A stretch of 64,000 nt of DNA, from the NCBI GenBank assembly GCA_020687485.1, contig JAJEQR010000017.1, positions 1 to 64,000 of the forward strand, written 5' to 3'. This document shows positions 1-7,415 of this stretch, piece after piece. Positions within the stretch are counted from its first letter, which is position 1; every line of letters starts with the position of its first letter. The notes below the pieces were generated by a model. It was not told where the DNA came from. It made no database searches and was given only the letters and a program-made list of their open reading frames with translations. The translations under genes and the position numbers were made by a program. This stretch comes from Hominifimenecus microfluidus (lineage in GTDB: Bacteria > Bacillota > Clostridia > Lachnospirales > Lachnospiraceae).

Positions 1-459
1 CATCAGTCCCGCCGTGCCGATTTCCATCTCGTAAAAGTCGCTCTCGGTATCATCGGGGAAATTTTCACCAAAAATCTGCTTCAGCTCTGCTGTGGTATGC
101 AGGTAAATATATTCCGACGTGTCGGGCAAGGAGTAGGCTTCGATGTAGATTTCCCGCAGGTTCTCGTTCAGCTCGGTCAGGGTCAGTTGGATCGCCGTTT
201 CCACCGCATAGGCGTAAACCGGTAGCAGCTTGCTGTCTGCAATGTTTCTTGCCACGCCGAACTGTCCACCAAACATCGTTTCGGTCAATTCCAGCAAAAT
301 TCTGTCCTTGGTAGGAAACAGATTCAAATAGCTTCCCCTTGCCACGCCTGCTTCGTCCACAATCTGACTGACAGAGGTGTTTTTATACCCCTGCTCCAAA
401 AAGAGACGGACGCATACGGTCAGTATTTTTCTCTTTGTTTCACTGCTGTCTCTCCGCAA
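1..459 (-). CDS. TetR/AcrR-family transcriptional regulator, partial (3' end outside window)
   Basis: Reading runs without a stop from a TTG start at 459 to the window edge (153 codons). The start is supported by GGAGGTGAT four bases upstream. The N-terminal part has the TetR helix-turn-helix pattern: ILTVCVRLFLEQGYKNTSVS, then QIVDEAGVARGSYLNLFPTK and DRILLEL. The rest would be the ligand-binding helical domain. Such proteins repress neighbouring efflux or metabolic genes, but the target cannot be seen here. A GTATAC-type dyad lies just upstream (about 490-500) and could be its operator; that is inference. Confidence 0.85.
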   Translation of the reverse strand, partial: MRRDSSETKRKILTVCVRLFLEQGYKNTSVSQIVDEAGVARGSYLNLFPTKDRILLELTETMFGGQFGVARNIADSKLLPVYAYAVETAIQLTLTELNENLREIYIEAYSLPDTSEYIYLHTTAELKQIFGENFPDDTESDFYEMEIGTAGLM

Positions 460-666
460 ATATATCACCTCCACTCAAGTGTCTTAGTATGTATACCAAT
501 AATATCACAGCAAGAACAAAAAGGCAAGTGGTATTTGAAGCTTTACCTCCGTAAATTGTGACTTTTCCGCAAACGCTGGCTTCTTCCATTAATCAAAGAA
601 CTTTATGACTTCTTGAATACTACCCGAAAAGGAAAAGCCGCCGTCTGTTGGCAGCAACTTTTCTCT

Positions 667-957
667 TTAGCGGGTAAACTGTATCATCAATTCGGTTAAG
701 GCATCCACGGCACCGTACCTTTCAGCTTGTATCTCTCGGTTTCGCCATTCCATAAGGCACTGGCGAATGATTTTGATTTCTACCGGCTCAAAGGGGATTT
801 TCTTCTTCCGCCCCGGCTTCATAGCTTCCGCAATGTCGCACAGGCGGAGGGCAAGATTATCAATCTGAGCGTTAGTTTCTGTATCGTACCCCCTGTGCTG
901 CTGCATCAAGCCGTTTATCAGCACTCGCACCTCATAATCATCCAGCTTGACCTTCAT
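667..957 (-). CDS. Conserved small protein of conjugative elements, function unknown
   Basis: A 96-aa, charged, mostly helical protein with a basic centre (residues 47-53, KPGRKKK) and no membrane segment. The start has GGAGGACGGCT before ATG. It lies directly downstream of a TnpV-like C-terminal fragment, so it probably belongs to the remains of a CTn-type element rather than to the chromosome. I do not recognise a characterised family and assign no function. Confidence 0.6.
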   Translation of the reverse strand: MKVKLDDYEVRVLINGLMQQHRGYDTETNAQIDNLALRLCDIAEAMKPGRKKKIPFEPVEIKIIRQCLMEWRNREIQAERYGAVDALTELMIQFTR

Positions 958-967
958 AGCCGTCCTC

Positions 968-1341
968 CTAACAGTAAATCAAATCGTTTGCAACGATTTC
1001 CATAGCAGCACTGCGGATGTTGTTCATCCTTTGCACCCACAGCATTTGATTTTCCGCTTTGAGGGCGGTATATTCTTTCTCCCACGCGGAGATCGGCAGG
1101 TTTTTACGCCCTCCGGCAAATGGGCATGGAGATAGCGGTTTGCCGCGTTCCATAGGGTAAGCTCGGCGCGGCGGGCTTCCGCAAACTTCTCCTGTTTTCC
1201 TTTCCAACGGATTTTCCGGTACTCGTCCTGTATGGGCTTGTAGGTCTGATAATTTCTGCCGTACTCCATAAGTTTTTGCAGTTCTTTCATGCGCTGCTCG
1301 GCGGTTTTCATTCCCTCCCGGATTGAATAGGCTTTATCGCT
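968..1341 (-). pseudogene. Chimeric remnant: relaxase C-terminal tail joined to a TnpV C-terminus, with a frameshift
   Basis: From about 1341 down to 1110 one frame encodes a coiled, basic tail (AEQRMKELQKLMEYGRNYQT, then EKFAEARRAELTLWNAANRY) of the type found at the C-terminus of MobA/MobL-like relaxases. At a five-A homopolymer (about 1104-1108 on the minus strand) the sense passes to another frame that continues ISAWEKEYTALKAENQML and ends in WVQRMNNIRSAAMEIVANDL. That ending is the C-terminal signature of TnpV proteins, and the copy at 40115-40462 ends similarly. One extra A would restore a single frame. The join falls at the shared stretch TALKAE, which suggests recombination between a relaxase gene and a tnpV gene. 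It has no start of its own. Confidence 0.55.
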
Positions 1342-1417
1342 AACAGAGGAAAGAGACCGGAACACCGAGATTGGCGAGATATAAATCACCTCGCCGATAA
1401 ACCCAGTTTTCTTTCAT
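1340..1417 (-). pseudogene. PemK/MazF-type toxin gene stub (N-terminal 25 codons)
   Basis: An ATG at 1417 begins the peptide MKENWVYRRGDLYLANLG, which matches the first strand of PemK/MazF mRNA interferases (consensus RRGDIYLANL). After GVPVS the frame stops at 1340, where relaxase-like sequence begins. The rest of the toxin, including the catalytic RPV-containing strand, is missing. No antitoxin is visible. It is a deletion remnant. Confidence 0.5.
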
Positions 1418-2063
1418 TTGCTGTTGTCTCCAATCTCCATACACTGATATGGATAAAGCCTGCCAGATATCATGCTGATACAGCATCCGGCAGTGCTTTC
1501 TGAAAATATGGTTTCTCTGTATTTTTTCTTATCACCCCAGAGATGTAGGATTTCTCACAGGCGGCAGTGTGCTTCACTGCTCTATTGGAATTTAACCATC
1601 CCGCCTTCCTTATGGCCGGACCGCGAATTACGGAAGTATCATTGTCCCTGTCTGGCTTTAACACCGCCGCCGGTTGCAATCCGGCATTTGCTTCTGCGAA
1701 ACCGCTATCGCCCCGATAGGCTTCATGACGTGCAGTCGAAGGCTTGACCAAACAGGAATGTACCTGAAGAATGAGTATTCAGTTTTCAGGTACATCCGGA
1801 CTTTCGTCCTTACAAAGTAAGTTTAACAAGAATCCTCCGATTTCGGTTGGCCTCGTAGGCGCACTTTGGTTGTCCTTGCAGGACTACCTACGGTTCGTTT
1901 TGATTTTTTCGGTGTCCTATGCAGCCGGATTGGGGCAAAAAAATACCCCATTGTTTTCCCAACGAGGCATCAAAAATGATTCTATTCTGTTTTCTGTAAA
2001 CTGGTACCTGTTTATCTCCTGGTGACCATTTGAGTCACGGCTAATGTATCAAAAAAGCAACGC
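1418..2063. other. 646-bp stretch with no supportable gene; contains hairpins
   Basis: Short open frames exist on both strands but have no ribosome binding site and no family resemblance. An 11-bp perfect inverted repeat (ATGTACCTGAA at 1758-1768, TTCAGGTACAT at 1785-1795, 16-nt spacer) and a small hairpin (GTCCT-TGC-AGGAC, near 1872-1884) are the only structures I can point to. It lies between two gene remnants and may itself be decayed mobile DNA. Confidence 0.4.
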
Positions 2064-2350
2064 TCATCTCAGCAAATCAGACAAGCTGTATTCTCCTTTG
2101 GGGATATTTGCTGTTCTGCGATACTCTTTTATGGCTTTCACCAAGAGCTGAGGATTACTGAAATCTGCTCATCGAATCCTTTCCGTAAGTATCGCTCCTC
2201 GAATCGTTTAGCACTTCTGCAACGGATAACACGTTCTTCCAACATTTCTTCTCTGTTGAAAATCAGAAGATCATTATCAACCAGTATGTCGATAATAGCT
2301 TCTTCGGCAGAGCCTTCACATATACACGCCTTGTATTTTGCTAATTCCAT
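2064..2350 (-). pseudogene. Broken partner gene of the upstream AAA ATPase (RloB/TOPRIM-like), internal deletion
   Basis: ATG at 2350 opens a frame whose first 64 residues (YKACICEGSAEEAIIDILVD) look like the acidic N-terminal motif (xxCEGxxEE) of RloB/OLD-type TOPRIM nucleases that pair with AAA ATPases. After FDEQIS the frame runs into a stop at 2138. In the next frame the sequence continues NPQLLVKAIKEYRRTANIPK and GEYSLSDLLR to a TGA at 2064, which reads as a genuine C-terminus. The product therefore lost its middle and changed frame. The gene begins 13 bp after the ATPase stop, as expected for a two-gene defence operon. The family assignment is inference from the short motif and the context. 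Confidence 0.5.
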
Positions 2351-2362
2351 TCTGCCGTCTCC

Positions 2363-3514
2363 TTAATTGATTGAAGCAGCCAGGCTTTTCTTCAAGCGCA
2401 TATACGCTTCATATGCTGGCGTTGTTCCCTCAAGGAAGCCGCTCTGGTAAGCATCACTCTTTTTAATATCATTACGTTTCAATATATAGCTCAAATTTTC
2501 TGCTGTAATGCCATTACGGTTTCTAACGATACAAATTCCGTCATTTCGGTCATATTCGTCCAGCAGTTCCGGATAATGCGTAGTGAAAATAAGCGTTCCG
2601 CCATTTTTGTTCAGTCGGCTGTCCATAAAGAAGCGCACTAAGGTCGTTACAATTTCCTTGTTGAAATGATTCTCTATTTCATCTACCAGAAGATAACCAC
2701 CTGAATGAAGAACTTCCTTTACCATCGAGAATGTAATAATACCCTTAATCGTACCAGAGGACAGATACTGCTCAAGGTCTGCCACATTATTCAGGATAAT
2801 CTCTTCTTCATCCTTAAACTTCAAGTGGATAAATGTTTTTCCCTCTGTCTGCTCAAAACACAATTTCTCAATGGTCGGATCGAGAAATGCAATTACCTCC
2901 AATGGAATATCTTCGGTAAATGGAAGCACATTCACATTCGTATAGGAAAGCAGGCTGAATATTTCCACTGTATCATTCGCCTTTTTATTATGTGCAATGA
3001 CAAAGCTGACATCATCAGAAAGGTATGCTTCATCGCTATTGCGCTGCTCTACAGGCTTCATTCCTGTAAAATCTGTCAGATACTTTTTCGACTTAACGGT
3101 TGCAATCGGTTTTTCCCAAAGGCTTTCAGACAGAATCGAATACACATATTCCCCTGTTTTCGACTTCTTTGCCGCAATTACAGTTTCCAAGCAGCAGACG
3201 TAGCTACGCTTATCATAAAAATATGTGCGGATTGTAGCCTTCTTCACTCCGCCAAGAATGCTTTTTGCCTCCACATGATTGATGGGCTCATTTTTCACAA
3301 TATTTAAGGCCAAGCTAATGACCTTTAATACCGAGGTCTTGCCAGATGCGTTAATTCCAATGAAAGCACAGGCAGAGTGGAGATAGTAGTTATCCGTCAA
3401 ACGGTAAAGACTATCTTTGTCCTCTTCGCAAACACGTTGCTGCGTATAAAAGCAAATATCCAAGTCTTTTTTGAATAATGGGAGTCCTTGTGCGGTGATG
3501 CGGAGTATTTTCAT
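2363..3514 (-). CDS. AAA-family ATPase (ABC/OLD-like, AAA_15/21 type), probable abortive-infection component
   Basis: A 383-aa P-loop ATPase. Walker A is GINASGKTS (about residues 54-62), Walker B with the catalytic acid is LLVDEIENHF, followed by an H-loop (FTTHYPELLDEY). The start is the ATG at 3514, preceded by GAGGAGGACTACCT; an in-frame upstream extension has no such site. The fold is that of RloA/OLD/AbiEii-like ATPases, which act with a nuclease in phage defence. The adjacent downstream gene, its likely effector, is broken, so the system is probably dead or ATPase-only. The defence role is inferred from family and neighbour. Confidence 0.75.
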   Translation of the reverse strand: MKILRITAQGLPLFKKDLDICFYTQQRVCEEDKDSLYRLTDNYYLHSACAFIGINASGKTSVLKVISLALNIVKNEPINHVEAKSILGGVKKATIRTYFYDKRSYVCCLETVIAAKKSKTGEYVYSILSESLWEKPIATVKSKKYLTDFTGMKPVEQRNSDEAYLSDDVSFVIAHNKKANDTVEIFSLLSYTNVNVLPFTEDIPLEVIAFLDPTIEKLCFEQTEGKTFIHLKFKDEEEIILNNVADLEQYLSSGTIKGIITFSMVKEVLHSGGYLLVDEIENHFNKEIVTTLVRFFMDSRLNKNGGTLIFTTHYPELLDEYDRNDGICIVRNRNGITAENLSYILKRNDIKKSDAYQSGFLEGTTPAYEAYMRLKKSLAASIN

Positions 3515-3629
3515 AGGTAGTCCTCCTCTAAAAACGGTTTTTTCGTTTTTATTTTCTTGTAATCTTATTATACGCCGCAAACCGGAAAATATCAACGGAT
3601 TTTCCGTTTTTATTTTTTAAATTGTTTTT

Positions 3630-3836
3630 GACACTAAAGAGTACCCGTTCAATGTGGCAAGCCCTGTGATTGCTGACCCGTTCCACCGCATGAAATACAT
3701 GGAGCGTCATGGAAGCGGCCTACGCAAAATCGTCAGGGAAACCGAAAAGCCGCCTGGATATACAGCGGCATATAATCCTGAAATTTTCTCAACGGCAACA
3801 GATTTCAGAGTCATCTTGAAAAATATAAATTACTAA
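3630..3836 (+). pseudogene. C-terminal fragment of an AlbA_2/ATP-binding (Schlafen-like) regulator
   Basis: An open stretch encodes EYPFNVASPVIADPFHRMKY followed by MERHGSGLRKIVRETEKPPG and ends FRVILKNINY. This is the ATPase-lid region (PVIADxFHRMKYMERxGSG) of AlbA_2 plus HATPase_c_4 proteins. The intact relative inside the BREX operon (20227-21747) has the equivalent AHAFSYMNLIEAWGSGIPKL. The N-terminal AlbA_2 domain and the proper start are missing, and the following bases (VSEQ-like codons near 3865) are out of frame. No ribosome binding site. Confidence 0.6.
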
Positions 3837-4255
3837 CTTAGTTAGAAAAACTTAGTTAATGACCAAGTTAGTGAGCAAGATAAATCGACGGACATCCCAC
3901 ACGCAGTTTTGAATCTTTGTATCTTCAAAATATCTCGAATCGGTCATTCCTACACTTCCATCAGATTATTTTTGCGGCAGTAATATCATTTTACTGCCGC
4001 AAAAATATTTCTTGTATATAGTATGACCAATATATCTAATTCGATGTGATGCTTGCAGATCGACCAGATGGAAGAATTGCTTGAGAACCGGATTTCTAAT
4101 CGCGTTAGAAATTCAGGCTGAGATATTTTAGATATCTAAAAACGCTTTCCTATTTTAGCATTTTGGAAGTATTTATGCAACTCGCATGCAGAATACGAAC
4201 ATTCAGACGAAAATTCACAATCTATCGGCCTCTCAAACGGAATACCTGAAGCTGG
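3837..4255. other. Intergenic stretch without a gene, containing one strong hairpin
   Basis: About 420 bp of AT-rich sequence with no supportable coding region. Its only clear structure is the hairpin at 3968-4006, listed separately. Confidence 0.5.
3968..4006. terminator. Bidirectional rho-independent terminator-like hairpin
   Basis: A perfect 16-bp inverted repeat (first arm ATTTTTGCGGCAGTAA at 3968-3983, second arm at 3991-4006) with a 7-nt loop. The GC core is flanked by A and T tracts on both sides, so it could end transcription from either direction. Confidence 0.7.
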
Positions 4256-4531
4256 CTACAGCCGGACATGGGCCTTTGAAAACTTCATATATTGCTCATA
4301 GTGCGGCTCCACGATCACAAGATCCTGGCACTTCTGCTTTGCCTGCCAGATTGCCTCTCCCGTGGAAACACCAAACGCCTTTGCTGCATAGTTCTTCGCA
4401 AGTACGATACCATGCCGTTCCTCTACAGAACCACACACTGCCACCGGCTTGTTCTTCAGTCCCGGATTCAGCATACACTCGACAGAGGCATAGAAATTAT
4501 TCATACCACAGTGAAGAATCACTCTTTGCAT
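4256..4531 (-). pseudogene. Truncated Y-family DNA polymerase (UmuC/DinB-like) with altered catalytic Asp
   Basis: The 91-aa product covers only the first part of the palm and fingers: ILHCGMNNFYASVECMLN, then GSVEERHGIVLAKNYAAKAF and TGEAIWQAKQKC. Y-family polymerases carry a metal-binding Asp in the motif HxDMNxFYASVE; here it is Gly (HCGMNN). The protein ends after about a quarter of the usual 400 residues. The start has GAGGAGGAATACGAG before ATG. It diverges from the XRE gene at 4733 across a region full of TTCGTG motifs, which suggests it was once controlled by that regulator. It is non-functional as a polymerase. Confidence 0.75.
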
Positions 4532-4552
4532 CTCGTATTCCTCCTCTCCGTT

Positions 4553-4702
4553 CACGAAAGCACGAACAATTTTTCATGAACGCATTGACACACAGCATTT
4601 CTTGTGATACTATAATTACACGAATTGTATTTCGTGTTTTCATCGTCATTATAGCAAGCACAGTTTTTCGTGTCAATAGATTTTTATGAAAAAGTGTTCG
4701 TG
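4553..4702. promoter_or_regulatory. Divergent control region with six TTCGTG/CACGAA operator-like motifs and a promoter
   Basis: Six copies of TTCGTG or its complement start at 4553, 4561, 4619, 4631, 4667 and 4697. Two of them form the palindrome ACACGAA-TTGTAT-TTCGTGT (4618-4637). A promoter reading rightward, TTGACA (4585-4590), 17 bp, TACTAT (4608-4613), lies immediately before that palindrome. The arrangement fits autoregulation by the XRE protein encoded at 4733. No GAACN4GTTC LexA box was seen. Confidence 0.6.
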
Positions 4703-4732
4703 TTCGTCATCAAAAAAGAAAGAGGTATTCCT

Positions 4733-5149
4733 ATGGTCTTCAAAGAAAGGTTGAAAGAAAAAAGAACAGAAGCCAATTTAACTCAGGTAGAACTTGCAGA
4801 GAAGGCCGGTGTAACCGCCCGCACAATTCAGAATTATGAGCTTGGCAGCCGTAAACCATCCAATATGGTCACGATCCAGAAGATTGCGGATGCGCTGAAT
4901 ACTACTACTGAGTACCTGCTGGGAAGCAGCGGCACCTATGTCGTAGAAGCTCATGAAAAAGGCGGCGCAAAAGCAGCGAAAGATATTGAAGAACTGGTCA
5001 GCGAAGTGACCGGTATGTTCGCTGGCGGCGAATTAAGCGAAGATGCCATCGAAGGAGCTTATAAAGCTCTGACCGATGCCTACTGGATTGCCAAAGAGAA
5101 CAATAAAAAATACGCCCCAAAAACGAGGCGTAAAAAATCCGATCAGTGA
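4733..5149 (+). CDS. XRE-family repressor (ImmR-like)
   Basis: A 138-aa protein with an N-terminal helix-turn-helix (FKERLKEKRTEANLTQVELA, then EKAGVTARTIQNYELGSRKP, residues 2-41) and a C-terminal helical region ending in a basic tail. The start is the ATG at 4733 after AAAGAGG; the longer frame has no ribosome binding site. It is followed 45 bp later by an ImmA/IrrE peptidase. This pair is known from ICEBs1 and clostridial SOS-like switches, where the peptidase cleaves the repressor. It probably binds the TTCGTG motifs upstream of itself. Confidence 0.85.
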   Translation: MVFKERLKEKRTEANLTQVELAEKAGVTARTIQNYELGSRKPSNMVTIQKIADALNTTTEYLLGSSGTYVVEAHEKGGAKAAKDIEELVSEVTGMFAGGELSEDAIEGAYKALTDAYWIAKENNKKYAPKTRRKKSDQ

Positions 5150-5194
5150 TATTTATCGTACACACTTTTCGCTATACTGTAAACTGGAGGTGGT

Positions 5195-5707
5195 ATGATG
5201 AATGCGGAACAGCTTTCACAGGTCGGTGAGAAACTGGTAAAACGCTGCGGTTCCAGAGACCCTTTTGAAATTGCAAGGCAGCTTGGTATCAATGTCATGC
5301 TTTGCGAAAATTTTGGTTCCCTGAAGGGAATGTACCGAGTGATTAAGCGAAATCGCTTTATTTTCCTGAATAACAGTCTGGATGAAAATATGCTGCGCAT
5401 CGTATGCGCACATGAATTAGGGCATGACCAGCTTCACCGGAATATGGCGAAAACCACCCCGATTCATGAGTTCATGCTCTATGACATGAAATCCAAACCA
5501 GAATATGAAGCCAACATCATAGCAGCGGAGATCCTGATGGACAGCAATGAAGTCCTTCGCTACATCTATGAATATGGATACACAGCCGAGCAGATCGCCA
5601 GCGCGATGTCCACCGACATCAATCTGGTTGCGCTGAAGGTAGCACACCTGGCAACACTTGGTTATAATCTGCACGCACTGGAACATAAGAGCAATTTTTT
5701 GAAATAA
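5195..5707 (+). CDS. ImmA/IrrE-family metallopeptidase
   Basis: A 170-aa protein with the zinc-binding motif HELGHDQLH (about residues 73-81) and the downstream acidic helix PEYEANIIAAEILMD, typical of ImmA/IrrE (COG2856) anti-repressor peptidases. GGAGGTGGT precedes tandem ATGs; the first is used here. By family knowledge it cleaves the partner XRE repressor (4733-5149) after a DNA-damage or similar signal. The gene is complete and followed directly by a terminator. Confidence 0.85.
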   Translation: MMNAEQLSQVGEKLVKRCGSRDPFEIARQLGINVMLCENFGSLKGMYRVIKRNRFIFLNNSLDENMLRIVCAHELGHDQLHRNMAKTTPIHEFMLYDMKSKPEYEANIIAAEILMDSNEVLRYIYEYGYTAEQIASAMSTDINLVALKVAHLATLGYNLHALEHKSNFLK

Positions 5708-5716
5708 TGTACCTTC

Positions 5717-5744
5717 GAGGAGCCTGGATCGGCTCCTCTTTTTT
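5717..5744 (+). terminator. Rho-independent terminator of the XRE-ImmA operon
   Basis: An 8-bp perfect stem GAGGAGCC/GGCTCCTC (5717-5724, 5731-5738) with a 6-nt loop, followed by TTTTTT. Confidence 0.85.
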
Positions 5745-5824
5745 GTTGCAAATTGTGCAGGCGGTGCTTGCACAATTATTTCCAGATTTTCTTGCACACA
5801 TTGTATTCGATATCGTTTTTATTT

Positions 5825-5881
5825 CGGCTCCTTTTTTAGCTCCTTTTTTAGCTCCTTTTCGGCTCCTTTTCGGCTCCCTTT
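5825..5881. repeat. Short tandem repeat, five GGCTCCTTTT-type units
   Basis: Five units of 11-12 bp (GGCTCCTTTTTTA / GGCTCCTTTTC) in a row. In the minus-strand sense they would encode Lys-Gly-Ala-Glu/Lys runs. The same microsatellite occurs in frame in the AlbA_2 gene at about 20430-20500, so this may be a leftover of a similar gene. Confidence 0.6.
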
Positions 5882-5900
5882 CTTACAATTACTATCCATT

Positions 5901-6326
5901 TCACATCTGCATGCGATAGAGCCTCACCTTTTCCTTGAATGGCAGCCCCGGATCAATGCCGACTTCTTCCCACATCACACCATACGGTGCACCGCCATCT
6001 GTATATCCAGCGATAAAGGCAAAACGATCATCGCAGTCCTCATACAGTTCTGCCAGCCGTTCCCTCTCTTTCGCTTCCCGCTCCATTCTCCGCTGCCGAA
6101 GCCGCTGTTCTTCAGCCCGTTTAATCTGGTCAAGCTGCTCCTGTGTATAATTGACTCCAAGCTCCTGCAAATCTTTAGCGGCAGTCACAGCATCCACATG
6201 AAAGCGTTCCCGGTAATGCTTGTTCATCTTTTTCGGTGAGCCGGTATAGGTGAGCAGCCACTGCTTGCCTTTGCGGAGGCGTGCTTCCTTTCGCTCAGCC
6301 TTCGTCAATTTCTTTTTCTTTGCCAT
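5901..6326 (-). CDS. Conserved hypothetical protein, highly basic, coiled centre
   Basis: 141 aa. The N-terminus is very basic (MAKKKKLTKAERKEARLRKG), residues 60-95 form a charged coiled region (QIKRAEEQRLRQRRMEREAK), and the C-terminus contains FIAGYTDGGAPYGVMWEEVG. It overlaps the end of the MmcQ-like gene by 32 bp, so the two are probably translated together. I do not know its function. Confidence 0.6.
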   Translation of the reverse strand: MAKKKKLTKAERKEARLRKGKQWLLTYTGSPKKMNKHYRERFHVDAVTAAKDLQELGVNYTQEQLDQIKRAEEQRLRQRRMEREAKERERLAELYEDCDDRFAFIAGYTDGGAPYGVMWEEVGIDPGLPFKEKVRLYRMQM

Positions 6327-6723
6327 TTGCGGAATCTCCCGGATTTTTTGCTGATGATTTTGGGTTGCGCTTTTTCGGTGCTGTCAGCTCATGGCTCAAA
6401 GAAAGCAGGTCTTTGATGGCATCATCCAGCTCCGGTTTGCCGAGCTGAATACTGAGCCATTTTTCCTTGTTCATGTGATAGGCTGGAAAGTAGCCGTCCT
6501 GCCCACGCAGAGAACCAATCAGCAGCGGATCGCTTTTCACATTAAGGACATCAATGATGCCTGCCTCCGGCAATCCCAACTTATCAGCAGATACTTCCAG
6601 AACCACACCATACCATTTATTATTGTCGTTGTGCCGCAACACAGCATTCCAGTCATGCCAGGGGTATTCTGGCTCCGTGCCGTACTGCTGGCGTATCCAT
6701 GTAAATAATTCTTGTCGTGTCAC
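6295..6723 (-). CDS. MmcQ/YjbR-family protein (double wing DNA-binding fold)
   Basis: About 142 aa from a GTG at 6723 (GTG-ACA-CGA, reading VTRQELFTWIRQQYGTEPEY). The MmcQ/YjbR signature is clear: PEYPWHDWNAVLRHNDNNKW, VLNVKSDPLLIGSLRG, then DGYFPAYHMNKEKWLSI. These proteins have a CyaY-like fold, and their biological role is poorly defined. The C-terminal 30 residues are a basic, low-complexity extension. An upstream in-frame ATG at 6810 would add 29 residues unlike the family, so I prefer the GTG. Confidence 0.75.
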   Translation of the reverse strand: MTRQELFTWIRQQYGTEPEYPWHDWNAVLRHNDNNKWYGVVLEVSADKLGLPEAGIIDVLNVKSDPLLIGSLRGQDGYFPAYHMNKEKWLSIQLGKPELDDAIKDLLSLSHELTAPKKRNPKSSAKNPGDSANGKEKEIDEG

Positions 6724-6815
6724 TCCATCGCTTCCCCGCTGTTTTATGTGTGGTTTTGTGCAACAACCTGTTGCACAAATTCTTGCCTCAGATAACTCTC
6801 CACGCTGCATTGATA

Positions 6816-7220
6816 TCAGAAATCATCCAGCGCAGCATCTATCTCTTCCAGCCGATCAATCCAGCCCAAGTCAGATTTTTTCTTGGCTGCTAATCTTTTC
6901 TTATCACCACCAACCACTTCAAACCGTTTCTCTTCTGTCCCGAACAAACTTTTTACCTGAATTCTGAAATCCGGCTTGTTGTTGGTCAGTCCCTGCATGA
7001 GCTGCACATTCTTGTATCTGGGCAGGAGGATTTGACAGATAGCCTGAATGTCTTGCTCCTTAACACAGGGAGCCGCCATGAACTTTTTCGTTATGTAAGG
7101 CTTTATATCTGCCAGTACCTGTGACATAGAGGCTTTCTTTCGAGTATCAGTCGTAACAATTCCTGCTCGTGTCAACTCCAGACCAAAAAAAATTGATTTT
7201 TTTGTACCCTCAAATATCAC
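6816..7220 (-). CDS. Hypothetical protein, possibly truncated at the N-terminus
   Basis: 134 aa, with no recognised family. The C-terminal part is charged (FEVVGGDKKRLAAKKKSDLG, ending EEIDAALDDF). The start is a GTG with only a weak GGAAG in front, and TATAAT lies about 10 bp upstream, so the true 5' end is unclear. It is encoded just upstream of the MmcQ-like and 141-aa genes on the same strand and may form an operon with them. Confidence 0.45.
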   Translation of the reverse strand: MIFEGTKKSIFFGLELTRAGIVTTDTRKKASMSQVLADIKPYITKKFMAAPCVKEQDIQAICQILLPRYKNVQLMQGLTNNKPDFRIQVKSLFGTEEKRFEVVGGDKKRLAAKKKSDLGWIDRLEEIDAALDDF

Positions 7221-7279
7221 TTCCCATTATACCTGCTATTGCAGTATATTGAAAGCAATATTTATGCCTGCAGAAGAAA

Positions 7280-7305
7280 GGAGTGCCACATTTTCTCGGC
7301 ACTCC
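7280..7305 (-). terminator. Terminator downstream of the bile salt hydrolase gene
   Basis: An 8-bp perfect stem GGAGTGCC/GGCACTCC with a 10-nt loop. On the minus strand it is followed by TTTCTTCT. It lies about 110 bp beyond the hydrolase stop. Confidence 0.7.
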
Positions 7306-7415
7306 ACACTCTTTAAACATCCATCTTACCTGAAAAATGGATCATCTGTATTCCATACAATCTCGATATTGTCCTCCTGTTGTTCTGCGTTATGCTTTCT
7401 CCGTGCATTTTCGTA

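Noticed and set aside
1470..1751. Overlapping 93-codon minus and 91-codon plus frames
   Set aside because: Neither has an RBS or family resemblance, and each mirrors the other.
5825..5881. Possible CRISPR array
   Set aside because: Units of 11-12 bp without spacers; a simple tandem repeat.
6816..7220. Idea that this is the C-terminal part of the truncated Y-family polymerase
   Set aside because: No resemblance to the little-finger domain or C-terminal region of UmuC/DinB, and an XRE-ImmA pair lies between them.
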